Both the position numbers and the translations under genes were made by a program. From assembly GCA_022572355.1 (NCBI GenBank), contig JACZWC010000005.1, positions 53,207 through 117,206 on the forward strand: a stretch of 64,000 nt of DNA. Direction: 5' to 3'. This DNA comes from Bacteroidota bacterium. GTDB taxonomy: Bacteria; Bacteroidota; Bacteroidia; NORP154. Position 1 is the first letter of the stretch. Each line of letters starts with the position of its first letter. The notes beneath the pieces are model-generated. The model saw nothing but the letters and a program-made list of their open reading frames with translations. It ran no database searches and had not been told where the DNA came from. Below are positions 1-9,227 of the stretch, one piece after another.

Positions 1-894
1 AAATGGCTCTGCCGCATAGCGAAACGCTTGAATAAAAATGGTTATGATGATGGAAATTTTATAGCAAGCGCCATAAATACCCAACTGTTCCATCGTAGCT
101 TTTTCACCTAAGGTATCGATTAACAATCGCTTGATCATGATGCGGTCTATCGTTTCGTTCACCATGCCTGCCAATCCTGCAATAAGTAAAGGACTTGCAT
201 ACAGAAACATTTTTCGCAAGAGTTCGCGGTCAACATAGAGTTTAATTGTGAGCATCCAGGGTAACAATAGTGCACATTTGGCGATGCTCGCAATCAGATT
301 AGCGATAAACACATAACCCACGCCAATTTCTGGGTTGTAAAAAGTGTCGACCAGCCAATTCGAATCACCAGCTTCATACACGTTCTTACAATAGACCAAA
401 AAGAACAGGTTCAATCCGATATTGACGGCGATATTGACTAAGTTGACCGTAGCAAAGGTGGTGGCACGATTTTGCTCTCGCAGTTTGGCAAGAGGAATAG
501 CCGAAAGAGCATCCAGGCCTACGATAATTGCAAACCAGGTCACATATTCACTATGGTTCGGATATCTGAGCCAATCGGCGATAGGCTGAGAAAAAAGTGC
601 AGCAAAAAGCATGAACAGGAATGATGTGCATACTATTGAAATGAGGGTGGTAGAATAAACCTTGCTTTTCTCATCTGACTGGGAGGAAAAGCGAAAAAAG
701 GCGGTTTCCATCCCATAGATGAGAATGATTATCAGAAAAGCAACATAAGCGTACATTTCTGTAACTACCCCATATTGTTCGGTTGAAAAAACCCGAGTGT
801 AGAGCGGGACTAATAGGTAGTTGAGTATTCGGCCAATTACACTGCTCAGTCCATAGATTGCAGTCTGGCTGGCTAATTTTTGGAGATTATTCAA
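1..894 (-). CDS. Polysaccharide/lipopolysaccharide flippase (MATE-like, partial)
   Basis: This is the N-terminal 298 codons of a multi-pass membrane protein whose 3' end lies outside the window. Translation gives a start NNLQKLASQTAIYGLSS followed by hydrophobic segments and VPLYTRVFST, which is typical of the Wzx/oligosaccharide flippase family. Members flip lipid-linked glycans across the inner membrane. The first usable codon is TTG at 894; upstream in this frame lies the stop codon of the preceding hydratase gene (910-912), so no longer start is possible. No Shine-Dalgarno sequence is visible. Only 15 bases separate it from the upstream gene on the same strand, so co-transcription is likely. 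Family assignment is firm; the glycan is unknown. Confidence 0.85.
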   Translation of the reverse strand, partial: MNNLQKLASQTAIYGLSSVIGRILNYLLVPLYTRVFSTEQYGVVTEMYAYVAFLIIILIYGMETAFFRFSSQSDEKSKVYSTTLISIVCTSFLFMLFAALFSQPIADWLRYPNHSEYVTWFAIIVGLDALSAIPLAKLREQNRATTFATVNLVNIAVNIGLNLFFLVYCKNVYEAGDSNWLVDTFYNPEIGVGYVFIANLIASIAKCALLLPWMLTIKLYVDRELLRKMFLYASPLLIAGLAGMVNETIDRIMIKRLLIDTLGEKATMEQLGIYGACYKISIIITIFIQAFRYAAEPF

Positions 895-909
895 TCTAAA
901 CGAGTCTGA

Positions 910-1689
910 TTATCTGCCGGTGAAATTCGCTTTTCTTTTTTCCAGGAATGCTGTGGTTCCCTCTCTGAAATCTTCCGTATCAAAGCAGTTTCCAAATTGA
1001 TTAATTTCTACTTCGAATCCGTTCTCTCCATCCGTGTAATACGCGTCAACACAACGAATAATCTCTTTGATAGCAACTGGAGATTTTGTTGAAATGATAT
1101 AGAGCAACTCTTTTGCCTTTTCAAGAAGTCCTTCGGGGGTAGTGACATAATTAACCAGTCCTAAATCCAGAGCTTGTTCGGCATCGATCATCTCTGCAGT
1201 CATTAACAATTCCATTGCCTTTCCCTTACCAATGAGCTGAACCAATCTTTGTGTGCCCCCATATCCGGGTATGAGCCCCAGGTTAACTTCTGGTTGGCCA
1301 AACTTTGCATTGTCTGAGGCCACACGAATATGACAAGCCATTGCGAGCTCACATCCTCCTCCGAGAGCAAATCCGTTAACCGCAGCAATTACTGGCTTGG
1401 GTCCCTTTTCTATCATATTAAATATATCCTGGCCATTTTTTGCAAATGCTTTCCCTTCCTCCACAGATATATTCTTGAACTCTGAAATATCGGCACCAGC
1501 GACAAATGCTTTTCCGCCAGAGCCAGTTAATATTATGCCCTTCACCTCCTTATCCTCAAAAGCCGCTTCAAAAGCCGCTTTGATCTCTGCAAGTGTTTCT
1601 TTGTTCAAAGCATTGAGCTTTTCCTCGCGGTTAATAGTAATTGTTAAAATCTCAGCTTCGCGTTGAGTCAGAATATTTTTATACTCCAT
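910..1689 (-). CDS. Enoyl-CoA hydratase/isomerase (crotonase family)
   Basis: A 259-residue soluble crotonase-fold protein, the usual length for the family. The oxyanion-hole segment AGADISE lies near residues 64-70. Both glutamates used by true hydratases are present, in GGGCELA (Glu114) and GQPEVNLGLIPGYGG (Glu134). It probably hydrates short-chain trans-2-enoyl-CoA to 3-hydroxyacyl-CoA in fatty-acid or amino-acid breakdown. The upstream neighbours on the same strand are an outer-membrane-like protein and a B12-binding domain protein, which hints at acyl-CoA metabolism but does not identify the substrate. Having both catalytic acids argues against a pure isomerase. Confidence 0.9.
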   Translation of the reverse strand: MEYKNILTQREAEILTITINREEKLNALNKETLAEIKAAFEAAFEDKEVKGIILTGSGGKAFVAGADISEFKNISVEEGKAFAKNGQDIFNMIEKGPKPVIAAVNGFALGGGCELAMACHIRVASDNAKFGQPEVNLGLIPGYGGTQRLVQLIGKGKAMELLMTAEMIDAEQALDLGLVNYVTTPEGLLEKAKELLYIISTKSPVAIKEIIRCVDAYYTDGENGFEVEINQFGNCFDTEDFREGTTAFLEKRKANFTGR

Positions 1690-1697
1690 AGTAACAG

Positions 1698-2567
1698 TTA
1701 TTGCGTTATTTCAGTATTTGTAGTTCGCGAACAAAAATCAGATAACGGTATGTTCAGCCCGATCAATACCATTCCCTGAAAAAACCAAAAACTTTGCTTC
1801 GCCCGGTTTGATCTGGATGGGCCGTGGGTAGTGATATCTGGCATATTGATGTACCCAGCTTTAATTTGTCCCTGCAGAATGATCCATTTAAAGAATCTTA
1901 AATCCAACCCAAAATCACCTGCAAATCCATATCCTGTCAAGTGAAATTTATCGGCTCCTTCGCCGAATAGGCGCACATTAGACTTCGGGTACAAAAAGCC
2001 CGCTCCTAAGCCGCCCAAAACAGAGCAGTTCAAACTATTCGATTGGGTTGAAAAAAGTTGAAGGTATTTATCCAACACAAAATTTACATAGTTCAGCCCA
2101 TCAGTGTGTTCAAATGTCAGGAAATCTCCCGTTATTGTTTTGTCCTGGTTATCATAGAATCCATCATGTATGGTATTGCTTTCCTGAATATATCCCGACA
2201 TCTTTACAACCTGATTTTGATTGACCACATATTTCATGTGATCAATGTTAAATGATAAACAAAGGCCTTTTTGAATAAAGTAACCGATGGAAAAATCATA
2301 CTGTGGAATTGTAAACGATGTTGGACCTAAATATAGTTCCAGATCCATTGGGGATTGTCTGTCAGAGGCTTTTACCCCTTCCAGCTTGAAGTCATATCCA
2401 TCACCTTTAAATTGAATGTCGCTTTTAGTGTAAGCAGACCTGTTGTATCCCCAATGTATATACAGCTCGCCTTTCCGATCAAAGCCATTGTTCTCAAACA
2501 ATTTTATCTGGCTAAAGCCCGGTAGAGCTACCAGGAAAAGAAGTCCAAATGAAATGAATTGCTTCAT
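1698..2567 (-). CDS. Exported protein, probable outer-membrane beta-barrel
   Basis: A 289-residue protein of unknown function. The start is placed at the ATG giving MKQFISFGLLFLVALPGFSQ, a clear signal peptide; an in-frame ATG 13 codons upstream would overlap the preceding gene and put charged residues ahead of the signal. The mature part alternates aromatic and polar residues and ends with amphipathic strands, the look of Bacteroidota outer-membrane barrel or lipid-A-deacylase-like proteins, but I cannot assign a family. It sits 11 bases after the B12-binding protein gene and 8 before the hydratase, so the three are probably one transcript. Confidence 0.75.
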   Translation of the reverse strand: MKQFISFGLLFLVALPGFSQIKLFENNGFDRKGELYIHWGYNRSAYTKSDIQFKGDGYDFKLEGVKASDRQSPMDLELYLGPTSFTIPQYDFSIGYFIQKGLCLSFNIDHMKYVVNQNQVVKMSGYIQESNTIHDGFYDNQDKTITGDFLTFEHTDGLNYVNFVLDKYLQLFSTQSNSLNCSVLGGLGAGFLYPKSNVRLFGEGADKFHLTGYGFAGDFGLDLRFFKWIILQGQIKAGYINMPDITTHGPSRSNRAKQSFWFFQGMVLIGLNIPLSDFCSRTTNTEITQ

Positions 2568-2578
2568 TGCTAAAAGGC

Positions 2579-2989
2579 TTAAAAACTTCGGTTCTCTTTT
2601 ACCCAATTCGTGATATAATCTACGATTTTACCGGTATCGGTTCCTGGCGCAAATAAGAGCCCTACTCCCTTTTCGGTTAAAACTTTAATATCCTCTTCCG
2701 GAATTATTCCCCCACCCGTTAGCAGAACGTCATTAAGCCCCTTTTCTTTCATCAGCGCAAGGATCTTGGGAAAGACAGTCATATGAGCCCCGGATAAGAT
2801 GCTAATTCCGATGACATCCACATCCTCCTGCAACGCTGCATTTACCACCTTTTCTGCCGTTTGTCGCAGTCCGGTATAAATTACTTCCATACCCGCATCT
2901 CTAAGAAAGGAAGCAATGACTTTTGCTCCGCGATCATGTCCGTCAAGTCCAACCTTCGCAATGAGAACCCTTATAGGTCTTTGCATCAT
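2579..2989 (-). CDS. Cobalamin (B12)-binding domain protein, methylmalonyl-CoA mutase small-domain type
   Basis: A 136-residue stand-alone B12-binding domain. The DxHxxG motif is visible as DGHDRG at residues 16-21, where His18 would be the lower axial ligand of cobalamin. GISILSGAH and [12 protein letters not shown] match the conserved Rossmann-like loops. Such separate small domains pair with a mutase catalytic subunit encoded elsewhere, as in split acyl-CoA mutases, moving carbon skeletons between branched and linear acyl-CoA forms. No mutase large subunit is in the window. The first two codons are both ATG, so the start is uncertain by one codon. The neighbouring hydratase is consistent with acyl-CoA metabolism. 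Confidence 0.88.
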   Translation of the reverse strand: MMQRPIRVLIAKVGLDGHDRGAKVIASFLRDAGMEVIYTGLRQTAEKVVNAALQEDVDVIGISILSGAHMTVFPKILALMKEKGLNDVLLTGGGIIPEEDIKVLTEKGVGLLFAPGTDTGKIVDYITNWVKENRSF

Positions 2990-3053
2990 ACATGAATAAG
3001 GGGCAAAGTTAAGATTAATCTACCAACCTCTGAGGTAATGGCCTGTGTAGTTA

Positions 3054-6000
3054 TTAAGACCTCGGCATGGAAAAATAAAAGGTAGAGCCCTTTCCCTCTT
3101 CTGATTGAAACCATACTTTTCCACCAGAGTTTTCAACGATGCTTTTGACAATGGCAAGCCCTAAACCTTTTCCACTGGTTTTGGTCGTAAAACTCGGTGT
3201 AAAGATCTTGTCTTTCTCGCTTTCCGGTATACCTGTTCCATTGTCATGGATGCTAACAACACAGGCTTTACTTTCGATCTCAACCTCAACAGTGATTTCA
3301 CCATCTGATGTAGTTGCCTGTATGGCGTTTATGAAGAGGTTATTGAGCACTCGTATCATTTGTTCCCGATCAGCCTTAATGACTGCTTTGTTTTCTTCAC
3401 TTGTTCCAGATGTAATTTGAATTATCTGGGCGTGTTCCTTCCCTTTGTACAGCTCTGTGACGTCATTAATTAGCTGAACCAGGTCGATAGTTTCAATGTT
3501 GGTTTTGGGTAATTCAGCGAAATCTGAAAACTCTGTGGCGATTGTTGAGAGCGTTTCAATTTGTTGAATGATTGTTTTCGTAAACTTCTTCAATCGCTTA
3601 TCCCAATCGGGTGCCTTGTCTTCCCACGCTCGTTCCAGATGCTGCACGCTTAACTTCATCGGTGTCAGTGGATTTTTGATTTCATGGGCAACTTGTTTGG
3701 CCATTTCTCTCCACGCAGATTCTCTTTCAGACTTGGCCAAAAGCTCTGCACTTTTGGATAGTTCATCTATCATTCTATTGTATTCCTGCACCAATCCGCT
3801 GATTTCATCTTTGCCCTGCCATTCAATCAGTTCATTCTGCTGCCCAACTCTTATTGTCGACAGTTTTTGTTGAATTAATCTCAGTGGCTGAGTGATATTA
3901 TTAGACAGAAAAAGTGCAATGAATATCGCGGCGATTATGAGCATGACATAGAAATTAATCAGTGCCACCAGGAAGGTTGATAATCCCTTTTGCAATGTGC
4001 TTTCCTTGGCGAAATAGGGCAAATTCAGATAGGCCAACACCTCGTTATTTTTATTTCTAAACGGAACGTATGCAGAGAGGAACTCGAGATTTCCAATTCT
4101 TTCTTTATGCACAAATTCAGTTTGCTTGTTTCCCGCCATTTCGGTGAAGGCTGATACATTCATCACGGTTCCTATCAATCCCTGGTCAAAGATCTCAGGC
4201 CTTGATGTAGCCAATAAATTCCCCTCGAGATCAAATAAATTTATGTCTGTAAAAAACACGAAAGAGAACTTTGTCAGGATGAAAGAGAGATAGTCTTTCA
4301 GCGATTCATTTATTACGGTTTCATCGGCGAGCTTGTGTTCTACTTCAATGAGAACCGACTGAATTTTCTCCTTTATATTCTCCTGGTTCTTGCTGTTATA
4401 TTGATTTTCTATATAATATTTTGTGCCAAGTCCAATTGGCACCAATGATACCAATAGAATAAGCACCATGGAATATTGAATCCTTTGCTGAAAATTAATC
4501 TCTGTGAACAAGAATCGAATTCGCTTTCTTCGGGAGATATAGAAGAACAACCCTCCTAAACAGGAGAATGCGAACAAGTAGGAAAACCTAACCACCGAAT
4601 CTAATAGGGTGTTGCTGGGTTTGCTTAATACAATAGTGGAATTTGCATCTGCTTTCCAGACCAGGTGATGAAATCCTTTATATGTGAGATATTCACCGGA
4701 AGCCGATTTTGCAGAAAAAATCGAGGAAGTATTGTACTTGAATTCACCAGATTGATCAACCAGGAGGCCATCTATATACTTAGCATAAGAATACTTTTTT
4801 AAACCATTTCTCACTTGGTCAATTCCGTCAAAATCAAGCAATAAATCGGGAAATCCCAATTCTTCAGGAATCAACTTTGAATCGAGTTCGACATATAGGG
4901 ATACGTTGTCAAAATCGATCCTCGCTAAATAACTTATTCTGCCATTGTTGTTATTCATAAAGTACAATTCAGGAGCGTCTGTAGGCTGTCCAAATTTTTC
5001 TATTTGAGTTCTAAAAAACTCCATACAACTCCATGGGGTGTCTTCAGCTTCTATCAGCAGGGAATCGAATTCATTACAAACAGTTACTTGCAGGTCATAT
5101 TTTCGCCAAAAGTTAGTGAGGTGCGCTTCCCTCAATCTTGCTGCAACCAGCTCTGTCTCAATCGAGGTACTTTGAACCATTCTTATCAGTAGGGTGTCAG
5201 ATTTAATTTTCCCGGGAATCTCCCCAAAGAAATACTCGGCTATCTGATCTTTTTCCGCAGAGAGCTTATCCGCCAACAACTCACGTTGTGCCCTTTCCCT
5301 AATCTCCAAATTCAAAAAAATTAGTTGTGCTACGTAGAGTGAAGATGTTACCAGGATGATCAAAATTGTTGTTAGCGGATAGCCATCAGAAGGTAAATCA
5401 GATGAAGATGAGTAGTTTGACCTTGAACTCCATAGAAGCAAAACAAGAACCAGCAAAGGCAAGGCGGTTGCCCAGGTAAGTGGTAGTTCTAGCAGTAGGG
5501 CAAGGACAACATAAAGTATTCCTCCTCCTCCCAGTGAGCTTATCCTCTGTATGGTAGAAAAAGCACTGACGTAGTGAGCGACAAAATCAACCCAGAGATA
5601 TAAGGAAAACAGGAACAACCCGATTGAAGCAAATGCGAAAAAACTATAAACGGTCAGCTCGAAGAAATTATTGACATTGAAAGATATATTTGAATTTAGC
5701 ACCAGCCCTTCAAACAGATAATTGTAGAAGATAAAAAGGGCGAAGCATATCAGCACAAGAGCAACACCAATTGTTAAGTTTTTGTAATTGAATCCGGCAG
5801 CATCTTCATCAGGTGTTTTTTTGGAGCTTCTCAACCTACGTTTTAATGTTCTTGTAATTTCCAACAATGCATAAAAAGCAATTATTGAATTCAGAAAATA
5901 ATCACCTAGAGAAGACAACAGGTTTGAAGTTGCATAATGCGCAGGACTGAAAAAGTCAAGCGCGTAAAATGTCTGAGGATAAGCGTATATAATACTCACA

Positions 6001-6776
6001 TATCGCAGGCCGAATAATGTTGTAAGAAATAATGTCAGCGAGATTAACCAGCCGAATCGTTCTTCTATTCTAGACATGCGGTTTTTCAAGAATGACACCA
6101 TGAGAAGCACACCGATAATAAATAGTGCCAGGCAAACCCACCATCTGACATCGAAATCAGCTGATTCTGTAGCCGGACCATTTGTGGACAGATAAAAGGC
6201 GGGATCTTCCACAGTGGATTGCACCAAGACGGAACCGGGTACATCTATACTGTCGATTCTCACATAATTGGGAATATCAAATTCTGTTTGAAATGAATTG
6301 TTGAGATAAATGTTGTCAATTCTATATGAGTTTTTGATGAGGGCCAGGCTGATATAAGCCGAGTTATTCGTGTTTTTAATTACAGCAAAGTACCATCCGT
6401 TATCCAGGCGATTCAGGCCAGGCTTAAGACCTGAATTGTGAAATGAAGAACTCAATGGGACAGAGTTATCCGTCCAGTATTTCAGGGAATCATTGACGTA
6501 CCTGAACAGGAAAATGCCCTGATTAGATAGTTCAATCAACTGACTGGTGGAAATTATAATAACATCTTCCCGGCCCTTTTTAGACTCACAAGTCTCGATA
6601 AACTCTTCAAGCACTAATCGAGCCTGCTTTTCCTTGGCTTGAAACCGTTCTTGAATTTCGGGAATCGTACTCAACAGATCATAGCGGGTGTCTTTACTAT
6701 CAATAATAATGAAGGCGATCAGGCAAATAGCGCCTATGAAGCCCGTGAAATATTGGGATGTGAATGATTTGATCAA
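3054..6776 (-). CDS. Giant membrane sensor histidine kinase (NtrY-like)
   Basis: A 1240-residue protein with about eleven hydrophobic segments, two large non-membrane regions (roughly residues 26-210 and 500-730) and another extracytoplasmic region between the last two membrane segments (about 790-930). A HAMP-like linker follows (SNNITQPLRLIQ). The kinase core has the H-box HEIKNPLTPMK with His1031, an N-box near 1145-1150 (NNLFIN), DNGTGI near 1178 and GKGLGLAI near 1202. It should autophosphorylate in response to an envelope signal and pass phosphate to an unlinked response regulator; none is adjacent. The size and repeated membrane/sensor architecture are unusual. The signal is unknown. 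Confidence 0.9.
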   Translation of the reverse strand: MIKSFTSQYFTGFIGAICLIAFIIIDSKDTRYDLLSTIPEIQERFQAKEKQARLVLEEFIETCESKKGREDVIIISTSQLIELSNQGIFLFRYVNDSLKYWTDNSVPLSSSFHNSGLKPGLNRLDNGWYFAVIKNTNNSAYISLALIKNSYRIDNIYLNNSFQTEFDIPNYVRIDSIDVPGSVLVQSTVEDPAFYLSTNGPATESADFDVRWWVCLALFIIGVLLMVSFLKNRMSRIEERFGWLISLTLFLTTLFGLRYVSIIYAYPQTFYALDFFSPAHYATSNLLSSLGDYFLNSIIAFYALLEITRTLKRRLRSSKKTPDEDAAGFNYKNLTIGVALVLICFALFIFYNYLFEGLVLNSNISFNVNNFFELTVYSFFAFASIGLFLFSLYLWVDFVAHYVSAFSTIQRISSLGGGGILYVVLALLLELPLTWATALPLLVLVLLLWSSRSNYSSSSDLPSDGYPLTTILIILVTSSLYVAQLIFLNLEIRERAQRELLADKLSAEKDQIAEYFFGEIPGKIKSDTLLIRMVQSTSIETELVAARLREAHLTNFWRKYDLQVTVCNEFDSLLIEAEDTPWSCMEFFRTQIEKFGQPTDAPELYFMNNNNGRISYLARIDFDNVSLYVELDSKLIPEELGFPDLLLDFDGIDQVRNGLKKYSYAKYIDGLLVDQSGEFKYNTSSIFSAKSASGEYLTYKGFHHLVWKADANSTIVLSKPSNTLLDSVVRFSYLFAFSCLGGLFFYISRRKRIRFLFTEINFQQRIQYSMVLILLVSLVPIGLGTKYYIENQYNSKNQENIKEKIQSVLIEVEHKLADETVINESLKDYLSFILTKFSFVFFTDINLFDLEGNLLATSRPEIFDQGLIGTVMNVSAFTEMAGNKQTEFVHKERIGNLEFLSAYVPFRNKNNEVLAYLNLPYFAKESTLQKGLSTFLVALINFYVMLIIAAIFIALFLSNNITQPLRLIQQKLSTIRVGQQNELIEWQGKDEISGLVQEYNRMIDELSKSAELLAKSERESAWREMAKQVAHEIKNPLTPMKLSVQHLERAWEDKAPDWDKRLKKFTKTIIQQIETLSTIATEFSDFAELPKTNIETIDLVQLINDVTELYKGKEHAQIIQITSGTSEENKAVIKADREQMIRVLNNLFINAIQATTSDGEITVEVEIESKACVVSIHDNGTGIPESEKDKIFTPSFTTKTSGKGLGLAIVKSIVENSGGKVWFQSEEGKGSTFYFSMPRS

Positions 6777-6861
6777 CGGATAGAAATAAACGACTAACTA
6801 AAAGTATGAAACGATCATATCAAATCTGTGTACATACACTATGATGACTATTAGCGAGTTC

Positions 6862-6895
6862 AATGTGACCATTAAAAATCAATTAATGTCACATT
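6862..6895. promoter_or_regulatory. Inverted repeat upstream of the histidine kinase gene
   Basis: AATGTGAC at 6862-6869 pairs exactly with GTCACATT at 6888-6895, and the inner ATTAA/TTAAT continues the pairing with one unpaired base. It lies between the stop of the aldehyde dehydrogenase gene and the start of the kinase gene, both on the minus strand. No run of T follows, so an operator is slightly more likely than an intrinsic terminator. Function is inferred. Confidence 0.4.
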
Positions 6896-6928
6896 AAATA
6901 AGGAGTGGCAGCATAATTTGTGCCAGTG

Positions 6929-8371
6929 CTATAATTTCAGGCAAATATTTTTGGGCTCTGTAAAGAAGCGCAGCGCCTCAACCCCCCCCTCTCTTCCGAC
7001 ACCTGAATTCTTAACGCCTCCGAAGGGAGTCCTTAGATCGCGCAACAGCCAACAATTGATCCAAACAATTCCAACATGAACTCTTGCCGCAATCCTATGG
7101 GCTCTGGACAGATTTTCGGTCCAAATTGTAGCCGACAACCCGTATTTGGTGCTGTTGGCCATCATTAGCAAATCGTCCTCGTTGTCAAACGGGATTAGCG
7201 TTACCACTGGACCAAATATTTCCTCAGTGTTGGTTCTGCAATCATATGGAAGTCCTTGAATGATAGTAGGTTCAATATACCAGCCATTTGTGTGATCACC
7301 TTGCAAAGTCACTTGATTTCCACCAGTGAGAATGGTTCCGCCCTCTTCTTCCGCAAGCTTTATGTAGGAAAGTATTTTATTCATATGGTCTTCAGATACG
7401 ATTGCACCTAGATTGGTCTTACTATCAGTAGGATCGCCCACAACAAGGTTCTTCGTTTTGGTTACAAATTCCGTTTTGAATTTCTCGTAAATCCCTTTCT
7501 CAAGAAAAATTCGACTGCCACAAAGACAAATTTCTCCTTGATTGGAAAATGATGATTTGATGGTCGTATCTATCATCTTGTCAAAATCACAATCTTCAAA
7601 TATTATATTTGGATTTTTGCCTCCCAATTCGAGCGATAATTTTTTAAACATAGGTGCTGCAATTTTCGCTATCTCGGCTCCTGTTTTAGTTCCGCCGGTA
7701 AATGATATTAGGGGAATATCCGGATGGGATGTGATGGAACTGCCAACTTTGTTTCCATATCCATGTACAATGTTTAAAACTCCATTGGGCAGCCCTGCCT
7801 CTATACAAATTTCGGATAACAGGTAAGCCGTCATTGGAGTAACTTCTGAAGGTTTGGCTACTACACAATTTCCTGCAGCTAAAGCGGGTGCAATTTTCCA
7901 AGTGAATAAATACAGTGGCAAATTCCAAGGTGAGATACAACCCGCTACACCAACTGGTTCCCTAAGCGTATAATTGAAGCCAAGATCACCCATTGAATGA
8001 GACTCAGAAGCGTAATGCAATATTGCTGTGGCGAAAAAATGAAAATTAGTGGCTGCTCTAGGGATGTCCACTGCTTTCGCCAGACTAACGGGTTTACCAT
8101 TGTCCTTCGATTCTGCATTGGCAAGTTTATCCAGATTTTGCTCAATTAATGATGAAATGCGCATCAGTATTTCACATCGTTTTTCCACACTCGTGGATGA
8201 CCACGCCGGAAAGGCCTTTTGTGCTGCGTTCACAGCACGGTTAACATCTTCTTCATTTGAATCTGGAATCAGAGAATAAACCTCTCCCTTGGATGGATCG
8301 TAATTATCGATGTATTCTTTGCTGGCTGGTTCAACTAATCTACCATCAATATAGTTTTGAAGTTTTTGCAT
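6929..8371 (-). CDS. Aldehyde dehydrogenase, probable 2-aminomuconate 6-semialdehyde dehydrogenase
   Basis: A 480-residue NAD(P)-dependent aldehyde dehydrogenase of normal length. The catalytic residues are visible: Asn150 in SPWNLP, Glu248 in LELGGKNP and Cys282 in QGEICLCGSR. Arg105 in IPRAATNFHFF fits the carboxylate-binding arginine of the 2-hydroxymuconic/2-aminomuconic semialdehyde dehydrogenase group. In the kynurenine pathway this enzyme would oxidise aminomuconate semialdehyde, the product of the decarboxylase encoded at 9964-10971, to 2-aminomuconate. It follows the SDR gene by 18 bases on the same strand and is transcribed away from the dioxygenase and decarboxylase genes. The substrate assignment comes from context and subgroup, not from proof. 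Confidence 0.82.
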   Translation of the reverse strand: MQKLQNYIDGRLVEPASKEYIDNYDPSKGEVYSLIPDSNEEDVNRAVNAAQKAFPAWSSTSVEKRCEILMRISSLIEQNLDKLANAESKDNGKPVSLAKAVDIPRAATNFHFFATAILHYASESHSMGDLGFNYTLREPVGVAGCISPWNLPLYLFTWKIAPALAAGNCVVAKPSEVTPMTAYLLSEICIEAGLPNGVLNIVHGYGNKVGSSITSHPDIPLISFTGGTKTGAEIAKIAAPMFKKLSLELGGKNPNIIFEDCDFDKMIDTTIKSSFSNQGEICLCGSRIFLEKGIYEKFKTEFVTKTKNLVVGDPTDSKTNLGAIVSEDHMNKILSYIKLAEEEGGTILTGGNQVTLQGDHTNGWYIEPTIIQGLPYDCRTNTEEIFGPVVTLIPFDNEDDLLMMANSTKYGLSATIWTENLSRAHRIAARVHVGIVWINCWLLRDLRTPFGGVKNSGVGREGGVEALRFFTEPKNICLKL

Positions 8372-8389
8372 GAATTGCCTATATTGATT

Positions 8390-9178
8390 TTAGAGACAAT
8401 TTAATCTTCCGCCATCAACAGGCAGGTTGATGCCATTAATATAAGAAGCAGCGTCAGAAGCTAAAAACGCAACTGCATAAGCAATCTCCTCCGGAGTTGC
8501 AAATCTGCCAGCAGGAATCTTAGCCTTACTCTGCGCAATAATATCATCTACAGAAGCATTAGTTTTCTTAGCTTTATTCTCAAGCAGTGCCTGTAATCGG
8601 GCAGTGTCAGTAAAACCAGGTAAGACATTGTTAACTGTAATCCCAAATTCTCCCAGCTCAGTTGACAGGGTCTTGGCCCAGCTAGCTACAGCACCTCTTA
8701 TAGTATTAGAAACACCCAATCCTTGTATCGGTTCTTTAACGGATGTTGAAATAATATTGATTATGCGACCAGTACCTGACTCTTTCATACTAGGGATTAC
8801 TGCTTGCACAAGAATTTGATTACAAATCAAATGATTTGCAAAGGCAGTGGTAAAGGCTTTTGGGCTTGCGTCTATAGCCAATCCTGCATCCGGGCCGCCG
8901 GTATTGTTTATCAAAATGTCAACTGCTGTGTGTTCTTCCAAATACTCCTCAACTTTTACGCTTAATTCATTGGGTAAGTTGAAGTCTGCCTTTATATAAT
9001 GATGCTCCTGCCCCTGGCTTGTATCCAATTCAGACTTAATCTCTTGAAGCTTCTGTCTGTTTCTTGCCAGAAGAATAACATTGGCCCCTAATTCAGCGAG
9101 TTCAATAGCAATTGCCTTACCAATCCCCTGAGTGCTTCCACATACAAAAGCAGTTTTCGATTTCAGGTTAATATCCAT
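8390..9178 (-). CDS. SDR-family oxidoreductase with atypical active site
   Basis: A 262-residue short-chain dehydrogenase/reductase. The nucleotide-binding GSTQGIG (14-20) and NNTGG (91-95) motifs are present. The canonical Tyr-x-x-x-Lys is missing: in the expected place is VSNTIRGAV, putting Ser157 where Tyr should be and Arg161 where Lys should be, while Ser145/Thr146 is kept. A divergent SDR subgroup with SNxxR at this site exists, so this may be a working variant or a non-reductive enzyme. It is the first gene of a two-gene minus-strand unit with the semialdehyde dehydrogenase, and faces the dioxygenase gene across a 49-base divergent promoter region. A role in late kynurenine degradation is plausible but unproven. 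Confidence 0.8.
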   Translation of the reverse strand: MDINLKSKTAFVCGSTQGIGKAIAIELAELGANVILLARNRQKLQEIKSELDTSQGQEHHYIKADFNLPNELSVKVEEYLEEHTAVDILINNTGGPDAGLAIDASPKAFTTAFANHLICNQILVQAVIPSMKESGTGRIINIISTSVKEPIQGLGVSNTIRGAVASWAKTLSTELGEFGITVNNVLPGFTDTARLQALLENKAKKTNASVDDIIAQSKAKIPAGRFATPEEIAYAVAFLASDAASYINGINLPVDGGRLNCL

Positions 9179-9182
9179 AACG

Positions 9183-9190
9183 TATATTTG
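9183..9190 (+). promoter_or_regulatory. -7 box for the dioxygenase gene
   Basis: TATATTTG matches the Bacteroidota -7 consensus TAnnTTTG. A start point near 9197 would give a leader of about 30 bases before the ATG at 9228. The -33 element is weak (TTTC near 9161). Confidence 0.5.
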
Positions 9191-9206
9191 TTTTTTATCT
9201 TAGCCA

Positions 9207-9214
9207 CAAATTTA
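9207..9214 (-). promoter_or_regulatory. -7 box for the SDR/dehydrogenase unit
   Basis: On the minus strand this reads TAAATTTG, a perfect TAnnTTTG, with a TTTG 22 bases upstream (plus-strand 9237-9240). Transcription would start near 9200 and reach the SDR ATG at 9178. It faces the dioxygenase promoter, so the two units may interfere or share one regulator. Confidence 0.5.
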
Positions 9215-9227
9215 TAAATATAAAACA

